From Rhodoferax sp. (GTDB lineage Bacteria; Pseudomonadota; Gammaproteobacteria; Burkholderiales; Burkholderiaceae_C), in the NCBI GenBank assembly GCA_020048795.1, contig JAIFMA010000219.1, forward strand, positions 1-7,223: a DNA stretch of 7,223 nucleotides. Direction: 5' to 3'. The notes under the pieces are model-generated. The model saw only the letters and a list, made by a program, of their open reading frames with translations, ran no database searches and was not told the origin of the DNA. The number at the start of each line of letters is the position of its first letter. Position 1 is the stretch's first letter. Below are positions 1 through 5,685 of this stretch, in pieces. The position numbers and the translations under genes are program-made.

Positions 1-130
1 CACCTGGGCTGGTAAATCGAGTGTTTCATGCAGATTGAGGACGCTTCCACGGTGTGATACTTGGCCCCATGTGGTTAAAACGCCTATCCGTCATGCGGCA
101 AGGGCTTGTGGCCCATGAGGGTGGGTCAGC

Positions 131-769
131 TCACTTCACTTCGGTGATGAATTGCTCACGCGGGCGGCGCACCTTTTTCAGGTTGACCAGCCAGTCCTGA
201 TCAGCTTCCCGGTAACCCAGCGGCAGCATGACCACGCTGCGCAGGCCGCGGGCTGGCAAGTCCAGAATGGTGTCCAGCGCCTGGGGGTCAAAACCTTCCA
301 TGGGTGTGGCATCCACCTCTTCGAAGGCGGCGGCGATCAGCGCGGCACCCAGGCCGATGTAGGCCTGGCGGGCGGCGTGCTCAAAATTGGTGTGGGCGTC
401 ACGCTGCGGGTAGCTGGCCAGCAACGTCTGGCGGTAGGCCTCCCAGCCCTCGTTGGTACCACCGCGCTGGGCGTTGGTCAGGTCAAACATCGCATTGATG
501 CGCTCGGCGGTGTAGGTGTCCCAGGCGGCAAACACCAGCAGGTGCGAACCGTCGGTGATCTGACTCTGGTTCCAGGCAATGGGTTTGATTTGCTCACGCA
601 CCGCCGGGCTGGTCACCACAACAATCTCGTAAGGCTGCAAACCGCTGGAGGTGGGTGCCAGGCGTGCTGCTTCCAGAATGCGCTCCACCTTGTCTTGCGA
701 CACAGCCTTGGCCGGATTCATCTTTTTGGTGGCATAACGCCATGCTAGCTTTTGTTGCAATACGGACAT
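131..769 (-). CDS. NAD(P)H-dependent nitroreductase, NfsB-like
   Basis: This gene encodes a 212-residue flavoprotein of the FMN-dependent nitroreductase family, close to the usual length of about 217 for NfsB-type enzymes. Members are cytoplasmic homodimers that reduce nitroaromatics, quinones or related acceptors with NAD(P)H. The N-terminal RYATKKMN corresponds to the family's phosphate-binding Arg segment, APTSSGLQPYEIVVV (about residues 38-52) to the conserved FMN/Ser-Ser-x-x-QP region, QAYIGLGAALIAAA to the dimer-interface helix, and the Gly-rich LPLGYRE near residue 182 to the C-terminal FMN-contact strand. The ATG at 769 is supported by a GGAGA ribosome site about 9 bases upstream. The gene is GC-rich and looks host-like compared with the AT-richer genes to the right. 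The true substrate is unknown. Family assignment is strong; exact orthology to nfsB is not established. Confidence 0.92.
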   Translation of the reverse strand: MSVLQQKLAWRYATKKMNPAKAVSQDKVERILEAARLAPTSSGLQPYEIVVVTSPAVREQIKPIAWNQSQITDGSHLLVFAAWDTYTAERINAMFDLTNAQRGGTNEGWEAYRQTLLASYPQRDAHTNFEHAARQAYIGLGAALIAAAFEEVDATPMEGFDPQALDTILDLPARGLRSVVMLPLGYREADQDWLVNLKKVRRPREQFITEVK

Positions 770-1234
770 GAGGGAAATCTCCAGAAAATGAAAGGGTCTG
801 TAGTGGCAAACCCAGATCGGACATAGCTTGGGGGTGGCTGCAAATACTCAAGGGCATCAGGAAATTTAACGTGAAACACCGTTCATGCTAAGCTGGTCGC
901 TCAGCGTCTCTCGACAAACGCCCAACGCCCAACGACCAAGCTCAGGGCGAACGGATTCATCATCCGAGATGGCTTGCAAAACCGTGGCAGTTGATCGGGC
1001 AGGTGCAGCTGGACTGCTAAGAGCGGCTGTCATTCGGGCCGACTCAAAAAATCAGGTCAACTGTAGGCAGCGCATCGGAGGAAAGTGGACCTCGGTTTCA
1101 GAACAAAAGTTTAAGTTGTTCTTGCCACTAGGAAACCGCCACCGTGAGTGAAATCAAGTCCTGTAAAGTACAACCTTCAGAGTACAAACCGAAAGGTGCG
1201 CTGCAAGCCCTGCAAGCTATTTACGGATGGGACC
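770..1234. other. intergenic gap without a convincing gene
   Basis: These 465 bases separate the nitroreductase start from the end of the 357-residue gene. A plus-strand frame with an ATG at 885 (88 codons) exists, but it has no family resemblance, no good ribosome site and a Ser/Arg-rich composition typical of a chance frame. A second short plus frame (GTG at 1144, 39 codons, TAA at 1261-1263) has an AGGAAA about 8 bases upstream, but it runs antisense into the neighbouring gene. The nitroreductase promoter should lie near 800-880; I see no clear -35/-10 pair. Direct repeats AGTACAA (two copies, 14 bases apart, near 1164-1184) and CTGCAAGC (two copies near 1201-1217) are present. No terminator with a T-run was seen after the 357-residue gene. 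Confidence 0.6.
868..883. repeat. imperfect dyad upstream of the nitroreductase gene
   Basis: The sequence AACGTGAAACACCGTT reads nearly the same on both strands: AACG-TG pairs with CACCGTT, with one extra G in the right arm. It lies about 100 bases upstream of the nitroreductase start, where an operator could sit. Nothing else supports a regulatory role, and short imperfect dyads of this kind occur by chance. Confidence 0.25.
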
Positions 1235-2308
1235 TTAGTGACATCCGCACATTGACTTCATAAATTGTTCAGCGTTTGCCATCAACCACCACTGCTCGTT
1301 GAGCACTAGTTGGCCTTCGGAAAGAATCCCACAATCAGCGACATTCAGACAGGTAGTCGAATAAACTTCCTGCACATGTCGATGATCATCATCGTCAACA
1401 CAGGTTTCAGTTTCATGCCTGTTCGAAATGAGGATCCGGTCGTTGTCGCCATGCGGGTGTCTATGAACCGGGCATCCTTGAAAGGAAGCATCGTAAATGG
1501 ATTTCCAAGACGAACCTAACATCAATGAAATGACGGACTGTTCAGCAACTTCATCTCCATCGCCAGACTCAGGACGAAAGGCGACCAGCAGCGATTTGAA
1601 TGTGGTCGAACTCGAATTTTGTTGTAAGAGACAGCCAGTGCTACTTTCAAAAAATTCGAATCCGCCTTGATGACTGAGAATGATACGTTTCGGCGACTCT
1701 CTCGTTAGGAACGAATGTAGCCCGACGCTCATATCAAAAAGAGGGTAGCCAAGGTCCCAAGCCGGAATCTGTCTCTCCTTTGGAGCGTCAGCAACCGTCA
1801 ACTCTTGCTTCTCAAATGTATTTTTTGCTGATGCAACTGGATGAAAATTAAACTGATCGAGGCTGGTATAAAGGAGGAACGACTGTTTTTTTTCCAAATC
1901 TCGAAAAAACTCAATTGAACCAACATTAAAAAGATTACCAGGTACTTGTCCTGCAAGCTTAGGCGTGTTTGTTTGATCAAAGGCTGCACCCAAAATCAAC
2001 GCCTGCTCCAAATTCGAAAAATGGCGGAACACTGGTTCTGAAGGAGACGGGTAATACTTAACCGTAAATATCCCCCGGATGACAGATCCGGCAAGTTCAT
2101 CCACCCGCCCACAGTTGACCAACTGAAGCCTAAAGGCGCCCGGCCGATTGTCCAACCAGAAATACCAAGCGGGATGAGCGTCTAGCTCTTCCCCACCCCA
2201 TACCTCGCTGGCTCCCTTCAAGAAGAGTTTCGTTCGGACATCATCTACGGCAAAACCATGCGAGATCATCGCTCCGATCGTTGATCGGAAAAAGCTTTCA
2301 CCGTTCAT
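1235..2308 (-). CDS. uncharacterised 357-residue protein with Cys/His-rich C-terminus
   Basis: I do not recognise this family. The start at 2308 is preferred over the in-frame ATG at 2335, because GAGAAGG lies 6 bases upstream of it and its ATG overlaps the end of the 92-residue gene by 11 bases, a common sign of translational coupling. There is no signal peptide or membrane segment, so a cytoplasmic location is likely. Residues 40-150 are rich in aromatic and beta-type segments. The last 80 residues are unusual: GCPVHRHPHGDND (about 278-290), an acidic run CVDDDDHRH (303-311), further Cys at 320 and 326, and a C-terminal CGCH. This density of Cys, His and Asp suggests metal binding, which is inference only. 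Codon use stays coherent through this tail, so it does not look like a frameshift product. It is the last gene of the overlapping trio. Confidence 0.75.
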   Translation of the reverse strand: MNGESFFRSTIGAMISHGFAVDDVRTKLFLKGASEVWGGEELDAHPAWYFWLDNRPGAFRLQLVNCGRVDELAGSVIRGIFTVKYYPSPSEPVFRHFSNLEQALILGAAFDQTNTPKLAGQVPGNLFNVGSIEFFRDLEKKQSFLLYTSLDQFNFHPVASAKNTFEKQELTVADAPKERQIPAWDLGYPLFDMSVGLHSFLTRESPKRIILSHQGGFEFFESSTGCLLQQNSSSTTFKSLLVAFRPESGDGDEVAEQSVISLMLGSSWKSIYDASFQGCPVHRHPHGDNDRILISNRHETETCVDDDDHRHVQEVYSTTCLNVADCGILSEGQLVLNEQWWLMANAEQFMKSMCGCH

Positions 2309-2576
2309 CGTTAACCTTCTCGAAACCTTTTGCAAGTTCTCTCGCTACTGTGGAGTAATCTGTGTCCACTGTGACACCGCTCATTCGATGCGCCATGTCC
2401 ATAAGCATTTCTGGACCAAGGGCCAACAAATCGGTCTCAAATGCACGTTCCCATTCTAGAAGGCGCTTGGCGGCGAGCATTTCCCGACGGATGCTGGCCT
2501 CCACCTCTAAAACAGCTTTGCTGGAGTCACGCGAGAAGAAGCGTCGCCGACTTTCATTGGCCAATGTTTCATTCAT
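2298..2576 (-). CDS. small charged helical protein, 92 residues, function unknown
   Basis: The ATG at 2576 sits inside the end of the membrane-protein gene (the ATGAATGA overlap places this ATG 8 bases before the end of that gene's TGA), and GGAAAG/AGGATGG lies just upstream. An in-frame ATG further upstream (2594) would extend it by six codons without better ribosome-site support. The protein is rich in Glu, Arg, Ala and Leu. Residues about 17-50 form a probable long amphipathic helix (KAVLEVEASIRREM followed by LLEWERAFETDL), then a Met-rich stretch MLMDMAHRM near 58-66. No signal peptide or transmembrane segment is visible. The end overlaps the start of the 357-residue gene, so all three proteins are probably made in linked amounts. 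It could be an adaptor or assembly partner for its neighbours; that is inference from position only. Confidence 0.72.
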   Translation of the reverse strand: MNETLANESRRRFFSRDSSKAVLEVEASIRREMLAAKRLLEWERAFETDLLALGPEMLMDMAHRMSGVTVDTDYSTVARELAKGFEKVNDER

Positions 2577-3804
2577 GACTTTCCATCCTAGCAAGAGGCC
2601 ATCCAGCGAAGAATTCCGCTTGGATTAAAACAACACTTAGAAAAAGCATTGTCCATGCGAGCGGCGTGTCCTCCGGTTGCGCCAAACCAGGAACCTTGCC
2701 AAGCAGAAGAGTTGAAAGATCAGAATAATAAAAAAAATAAAAAGCCGCTCCCAAAAGAAATGTAGCAAGCGTTCTTAGTATTGCTCTTACCCATATGTTC
2801 GACTTCTTGACAAGATTGTCGAAATAAGTTTTTACAATAAAAGCAGACAAAGCAACAAATGTGGATATCTCTCCAACGTGAAGGTAACGAAAATATGGAG
2901 CATCAGTGTATTGCCCACCTTCAAACGGGTCGAACCAAAATATTTTCATGACCTTGAGCAACGCAATAAAACTAATTACGCCAAGAACAAACGTCCCGAC
3001 CAGCGTAAACAGGCCACGCAATAAATTACCCTTATCTTTACGATCGACAATTCTCCAGGGATACCCCTCCCAAAGTACATCTGAAATAATGACCCACATC
3101 AATACGCTGAGCAACAAACCAAGGTTGTAGTAGGCGCTTGACGTCATCGCCCATTTCGACCACCAAGGCTCCACACCTGCCATCGTTTGGGCAGGAAAGA
3201 AGAGGTAGGAAACATGGGGATGAAAGAGGATCACGTAAGCAACGACGCTGAGTAAACCTGTTACACCGAGGCGAGCGAGTGCGGCTGACCCCTGCTGCAC
3301 ACCCTCCCAAGGCCATTGCCGACAACCAGCCGACCAAGTCAACGCGACCCACAAAAACGCTGTCAATACATACACAATCGCTGTGGAGGAATTTTCGCGC
3401 GCATTGAAAATTTCAGACCCCACACCTCCTGCAGCGACGATGGAATATGGACTGAAGTAGGTAATTCCAAATCGCCCGATAAATCCCCAGAAAAATCCAT
3501 AGACCAGAACAAGCATTATCACCACAGCAGCACCCGTTCGCACAAATCCCCACTGTAGTATTCCGAGCGATGGGCCACTAAGGGGGTAAAAATTTGCTGT
3601 CTTACTTATCAGCACGATCGAGACAACAAATGCGACAAGCAATGAAAAACCGTACATTGGCGTGTACAGCGCCATCATGCCATTAGGATGAAAAAAAACA
3701 AACCAAAGCCCGCAAACTGAAGCAAATGCAAGAACAAGGTTTACTAATCCATAAAAAAAACTCATGCCGTTACGCTTCAACGGACTAATAATATTTTCGT
3801 TCAT
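2569..3804 (-). CDS. polytopic inner-membrane protein, about 10 TM segments, function unknown
   Basis: The gene encodes a 411-residue integral membrane protein. The start at 3804 is chosen because GGAG lies about 6 bases upstream; an in-frame ATG at 3831 has no such site. Hydrophobic stretches suggesting membrane helices fall near residues 15-38, 45-67, 84-108, 142-160, 179-203, 225-245, 261-288, 309-330, 338-360 and 382-403. Conserved-looking polar or aromatic features include FHPHVSY (His195 and His197) inside or at the edge of helix 5, SDVLWEGYPW after helix 6, and WFDPFEGGQYTDAPYFRYLH before helix 8. I do not recognise the family; a transporter or a membrane-bound redox/quinone-interacting subunit are both possible, and nothing seen decides between them. 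It heads a three-gene overlapping unit and is AT-rich, with three runs of eight A on the plus strand. Confidence 0.85.
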   Translation of the reverse strand: MNENIISPLKRNGMSFFYGLVNLVLAFASVCGLWFVFFHPNGMMALYTPMYGFSLLVAFVVSIVLISKTANFYPLSGPSLGILQWGFVRTGAAVVIMLVLVYGFFWGFIGRFGITYFSPYSIVAAGGVGSEIFNARENSSTAIVYVLTAFLWVALTWSAGCRQWPWEGVQQGSAALARLGVTGLLSVVAYVILFHPHVSYLFFPAQTMAGVEPWWSKWAMTSSAYYNLGLLLSVLMWVIISDVLWEGYPWRIVDRKDKGNLLRGLFTLVGTFVLGVISFIALLKVMKIFWFDPFEGGQYTDAPYFRYLHVGEISTFVALSAFIVKTYFDNLVKKSNIWVRAILRTLATFLLGAAFYFFYYSDLSTLLLGKVPGLAQPEDTPLAWTMLFLSVVLIQAEFFAGWPLARMESHE

Positions 3805-3832
3805 TTCCGGCTCCGTAACTTTTACGCACAAC

Positions 3833-3844
3833 TTCGTTTACGAA
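3833..3844. repeat. short dyad TTCGT-TT-ACGAA in leader of membrane operon
   Basis: TTCGTTTACGAA has perfect 5-bp arms around a 2-base centre. It lies just downstream (minus strand) of the terminator T-run and about 30-40 bases upstream of the membrane-protein start. It could be an operator or part of the leader RNA structure; its shortness keeps confidence low. Confidence 0.3.
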
Positions 3845-3869
3845 AAACTGCCTGGCCTGAGGGGCCAGG
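3843..3869 (-). terminator. Rho-independent terminator after the MBL-fold gene
   Basis: On the minus strand a perfect 7-bp GC-rich stem (CCTGGCC pairing with GGCCAGG, 3851-3857 with 3863-3869, 5-base loop) is followed after three bases by five T residues (complement of 3843-3847). This is the standard layout of an intrinsic terminator for transcription coming from the MBL-fold gene. It would separate that gene from the membrane-protein operon unless read-through or attenuation occurs. The short T-run makes it moderate rather than strong. Confidence 0.65.
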
Positions 3870-3879
3870 AATGTTTGTC

Positions 3880-3908
3880 TCGCACAGTTTGCAAAATGCA
3901 GTGTGCGA
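3880..3908. repeat. second inverted repeat with nested TTTGCAAA palindrome
   Basis: TCGCACA (3880-3886) pairs perfectly with TGTGCGA (3902-3908) across a 15-base loop. The loop contains the 8-bp palindrome TTTGCAAA (3888-3895). It lies about 20 bases beyond the stop codon of the MBL-fold gene and just before the terminator hairpin. It may be an mRNA 3'-end structure or a protein-binding site; the nested TTTGCAAA recurs in the region upstream of the MBL-fold gene. Confidence 0.45.
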
Positions 3909-3926
3909 AGGAAGCACAAAGTTGAC

Positions 3927-5018
3927 CTAAAACATCACCGTATCGCCGTTCGTCAAAAACACATTAGACGCCTTGGCTACCGCTGATTGCCTTTTATATG
4001 ACTTATATTTGTCCGTGCCCTTGACGATTGGGATACCAGCCTCTGCTGCCTTTTCCGCCCACAGCCAGCCGGTGCAGTGGTTGCATGCGACCTTTTGCAA
4101 TCCAAATGATTTCACGCCCCGAATGATGTCGTCAAATTTAGGATCCCAAGTCTCAAACAGAGTAAGGTGTAGTCCGCCATAGCAACCATAGGGTTTATAG
4201 TCCTTGAAGGTACGTCTTGCCTCAGAGAAAAGGCTAAGAATTCCTGGGTGACAACATCCTGTAACTGTAACAATTCCTTTATCTTTAACATTGAAGTAAA
4301 GAACGTTCTCTCCGCGTACCCGAAGCAAAATAGGTACATCAAATAGCTTGATGGCCATGCCGGGCAATGGCCTGTACACTCCATCACCTTTCTCGCCTTG
4401 CGTGCTACAAAGAACGAGCTCACCAGTATGTGGGACATCATTCTTGCAAATCGGCACTTGCTTGCCCTGCTTGTCAGTCGCTGAGTGGTGCGCTTTATCG
4501 TGTAACAACGCCATATCTTCGGGATAATGCGTGGCCGGCGCGAAAATCTTTATTTTAGGATTGTGCTTTAGCGTTGACTCAATCCCCCAATAATGATCAA
4601 GATGCCAGTGGGTCAGTACCATGAATTCGATTTCGCCACTCCGAAGCATTGCTGGAATTCCATGCATTTCATACACATAGTCCATCCACGCATTGCTCCA
4701 ACCACTGTCCATGAGTATCTTGTGGGATTTGCCATCCAGTGTAGTCACAGTGATCAATGAGGAATATCCACCTGCATTGTCTGCATCCCATGGAATAGTG
4801 TACTGGTTGGTAGATGCGCCACCGTACTCAAGCATACTGTTCTTAAGGTTGTCATTGCTAAACCAACTGGTTTCTGACAATACGTCGATCTTAACGCTCT
4901 TGACTGCACCGATATCCAGCATATCCGCAGCCTCCGCGTTGCCAGGCAGCAATGCGGCGCTGGACGAAGCTGCAACTTCAGCAATTGCCATTGTTTTCAA
5001 AAAATCTCTACGTTCCAT
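3927..5018 (-). CDS. Tat-exported MBL-fold metallohydrolase (COG1237-like)
   Basis: This encodes a 363-residue metallo-beta-lactamase-fold protein predicted to be periplasmic. The N-terminus MERRDFLKTM fits the twin-arginine pattern RRxFLK, followed by an Ala-rich hydrophobic stretch and a likely cleavage after AEA near residue 30; Tat export implies folding, and probably metal loading, in the cytoplasm. The metal-site motif HWHLDH is at 137-142. Further ligand candidates are His257 in GCCHPG and His314 in NHCTG, with His284 in GGLHL. The trio CCHPG / GGLHL / HCTG matches the pattern of the COG1237 branch, some members of which are annotated as dihydropterin-ribofuranosyl-aminobenzene phosphate synthase homologues; that name should not be transferred here. 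The substrate is unknown. The start at 5018 has GGAGA about 7 bases upstream. It lies downstream of the cytochrome gene and is probably co-regulated with it. Confidence 0.9.
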   Translation of the reverse strand: MERRDFLKTMAIAEVAASSSAALLPGNAEAADMLDIGAVKSVKIDVLSETSWFSNDNLKNSMLEYGGASTNQYTIPWDADNAGGYSSLITVTTLDGKSHKILMDSGWSNAWMDYVYEMHGIPAMLRSGEIEFMVLTHWHLDHYWGIESTLKHNPKIKIFAPATHYPEDMALLHDKAHHSATDKQGKQVPICKNDVPHTGELVLCSTQGEKGDGVYRPLPGMAIKLFDVPILLRVRGENVLYFNVKDKGIVTVTGCCHPGILSLFSEARRTFKDYKPYGCYGGLHLTLFETWDPKFDDIIRGVKSFGLQKVACNHCTGWLWAEKAAEAGIPIVKGTDKYKSYKRQSAVAKASNVFLTNGDTVMF

Positions 5019-5033
5019 AATCAGTCTCCATTA

Positions 5034-5046
5034 GAGTAAATTACTC
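5034..5046. promoter_or_regulatory. perfect palindrome GAGTAA-A-TTACTC before MBL-fold gene
   Basis: This 13-bp palindrome has 6-bp arms around one base. It lies just upstream of the ribosome site of the MBL-fold gene. In this place it could be a repressor operator or a short 5' mRNA hairpin affecting translation. No known consensus is matched. Confidence 0.4.
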
Positions 5047-5137
5047 AGCGTCAAAACGAATATTTGCACATCGTCCCATTACAGGGCAAATGATCTAACT
5101 TTATATAACAAAAGGGGCTTTCAGTGATATTTAGAAT

Positions 5138-5149
5138 AATTTGCAAATT
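5138..5149. promoter_or_regulatory. perfect palindrome AATTTGCAAATT between cytochrome and MBL-fold genes
   Basis: This uninterrupted 12-bp palindrome lies just after the cytochrome stop. On the minus strand it continues as TGCAAATTATTC; a close copy, TGCAAATATTC, occurs 76 bases further on (complement of 5057-5067). A -10-like TATATAA stretch (5102-5108 region) lies between the two copies without a good -35, which would fit an activator-dependent promoter for the MBL-fold gene. All of this is inference from sequence layout. Confidence 0.4.
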
Positions 5150-5156
5150 GTGCGAC

Positions 5157-5525
5157 TTAGTAATGTGGCGAGGGGCCACGCCGTAGAGCATATAAAAGAT
5201 CAACAATCATGTCGGCCTCATCTTGGTTAATGCTGAGGCCGTGGCTTTCCATCAGATTAATGATTCGATACCACTCGTCACGATCTTTGCCTGGCTTCTC
5301 AGGGTCAGCAACAGATTCGTGGCACTGAGTGCAATGTTTCTTGAATACCGCATATTCATATTGCTTGGGCTGAGCTTTTACTTGTGGGTTGACCACGACC
5401 TTTGCTGACGCTGGCCTATTTGGGACAACTTCATCCATGGCCCAACTGTTGGCCGCTGTAATCGCAAAACTACAGCCAGTTAACGCTCGTATCACGAATA
5501 AACGTGCTGTTGATAACCTTCGCAT
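5157..5525 (-). CDS. small exported monohaem c-type cytochrome
   Basis: The gene encodes a 122-residue periplasmic cytochrome c. A basic start (MRRLSTAR), a hydrophobic core (residues 9-25) and a probable cleavage after NSWA near residue 29 form a Sec signal peptide. A single haem-attachment motif CTQCH is at residues 65-69. Met92, in NLMESHG, is the best candidate for the sixth ligand, about 23 residues on, in a class-I-like short fold. The frame is open up to an ATG at 5639, but AGGAG lies 7 bases before the ATG at 5525, with a second ATG immediately before it, and the signal peptide fits this start. Residues 30-57 look like an unstructured Pro/Lys-rich linker. It probably passes electrons to or from a periplasmic partner; the partner is not identifiable here. 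It lies between the regulator and the exported MBL-fold protein. Confidence 0.88.
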   Translation of the reverse strand: MRRLSTARLFVIRALTGCSFAITAANSWAMDEVVPNRPASAKVVVNPQVKAQPKQYEYAVFKKHCTQCHESVADPEKPGKDRDEWYRIINLMESHGLSINQDEADMIVDLLYALRRGPSPHY

Positions 5526-5669
5526 CATTTGTCTCCTACTTTTGAGTTGCACGGTCGTCGACCAAAGACAGCTTCTTGTCCGTCGCATTCGTCTCGATTC
5601 CGCAGTGCAGACGATATTTGACCCGCCCTCGGTCAGCAATGACAGACAGCAGTGCTAGGGGTATAAGTG

Positions 5670-5685
5670 ACTGACAAATGTCAGT
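5670..5685. promoter_or_regulatory. candidate Crp/Fnr-type operator overlapping regulator stop codon
   Basis: ACTGACAAATGTCAGT is a perfect palindrome with 7-bp arms and an AA centre. Its inner 14 bases, CTGAC-N4-GTCAG, have the same architecture as the FNR site TTGAT-N4-ATCAA and keep the TGA core shared by Crp and FNR half-sites. It overlaps the stop codon of the Crp/Fnr gene and lies about 145 bases upstream of the cytochrome start, where it could control the cytochrome promoter. A TTATAC element follows shortly after it on the minus strand. Binding by the adjacent regulator is inferred. Confidence 0.55.

Noticed and set aside
1..130. Possible end of another gene at the left edge (short open frames near 2-118)
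   Set aside because: No frame gives a recognisable protein end and all are too short; the weak GGGC/GCCC hairpin near 108-120 has no T-run.
152..748. 198-codon plus-strand open frame antisense to the nitroreductase
   Set aside because: It mirrors a GC-rich real gene, has no ribosome site and no family-like motif; long antisense frames are common in such DNA.
885..1151. 88-codon plus-strand open frame
   Set aside because: No recognisable motif or ribosome site, and a Ser/Arg/Gln-rich composition typical of chance frames; described within the gap entry instead.
5019..5156. Canonical FNR box TTGAT-N4-ATCAA upstream of the MBL-fold gene
   Set aside because: No match was seen; only TTTGCAAA-type and GAGTAA-type dyads are present.
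5553..5563. Short palindrome GGTCGTCGACC upstream of the cytochrome
   Set aside because: Arms are only 5 bp around one base and built on a common SalI-type hexamer; no context supports it.
5526..5639. Extended cytochrome start at 5639
   Set aside because: It would place an Arg-rich 38-residue stretch before the signal peptide; AGGAG just before 5525 and the signal-peptide layout support the shorter form.
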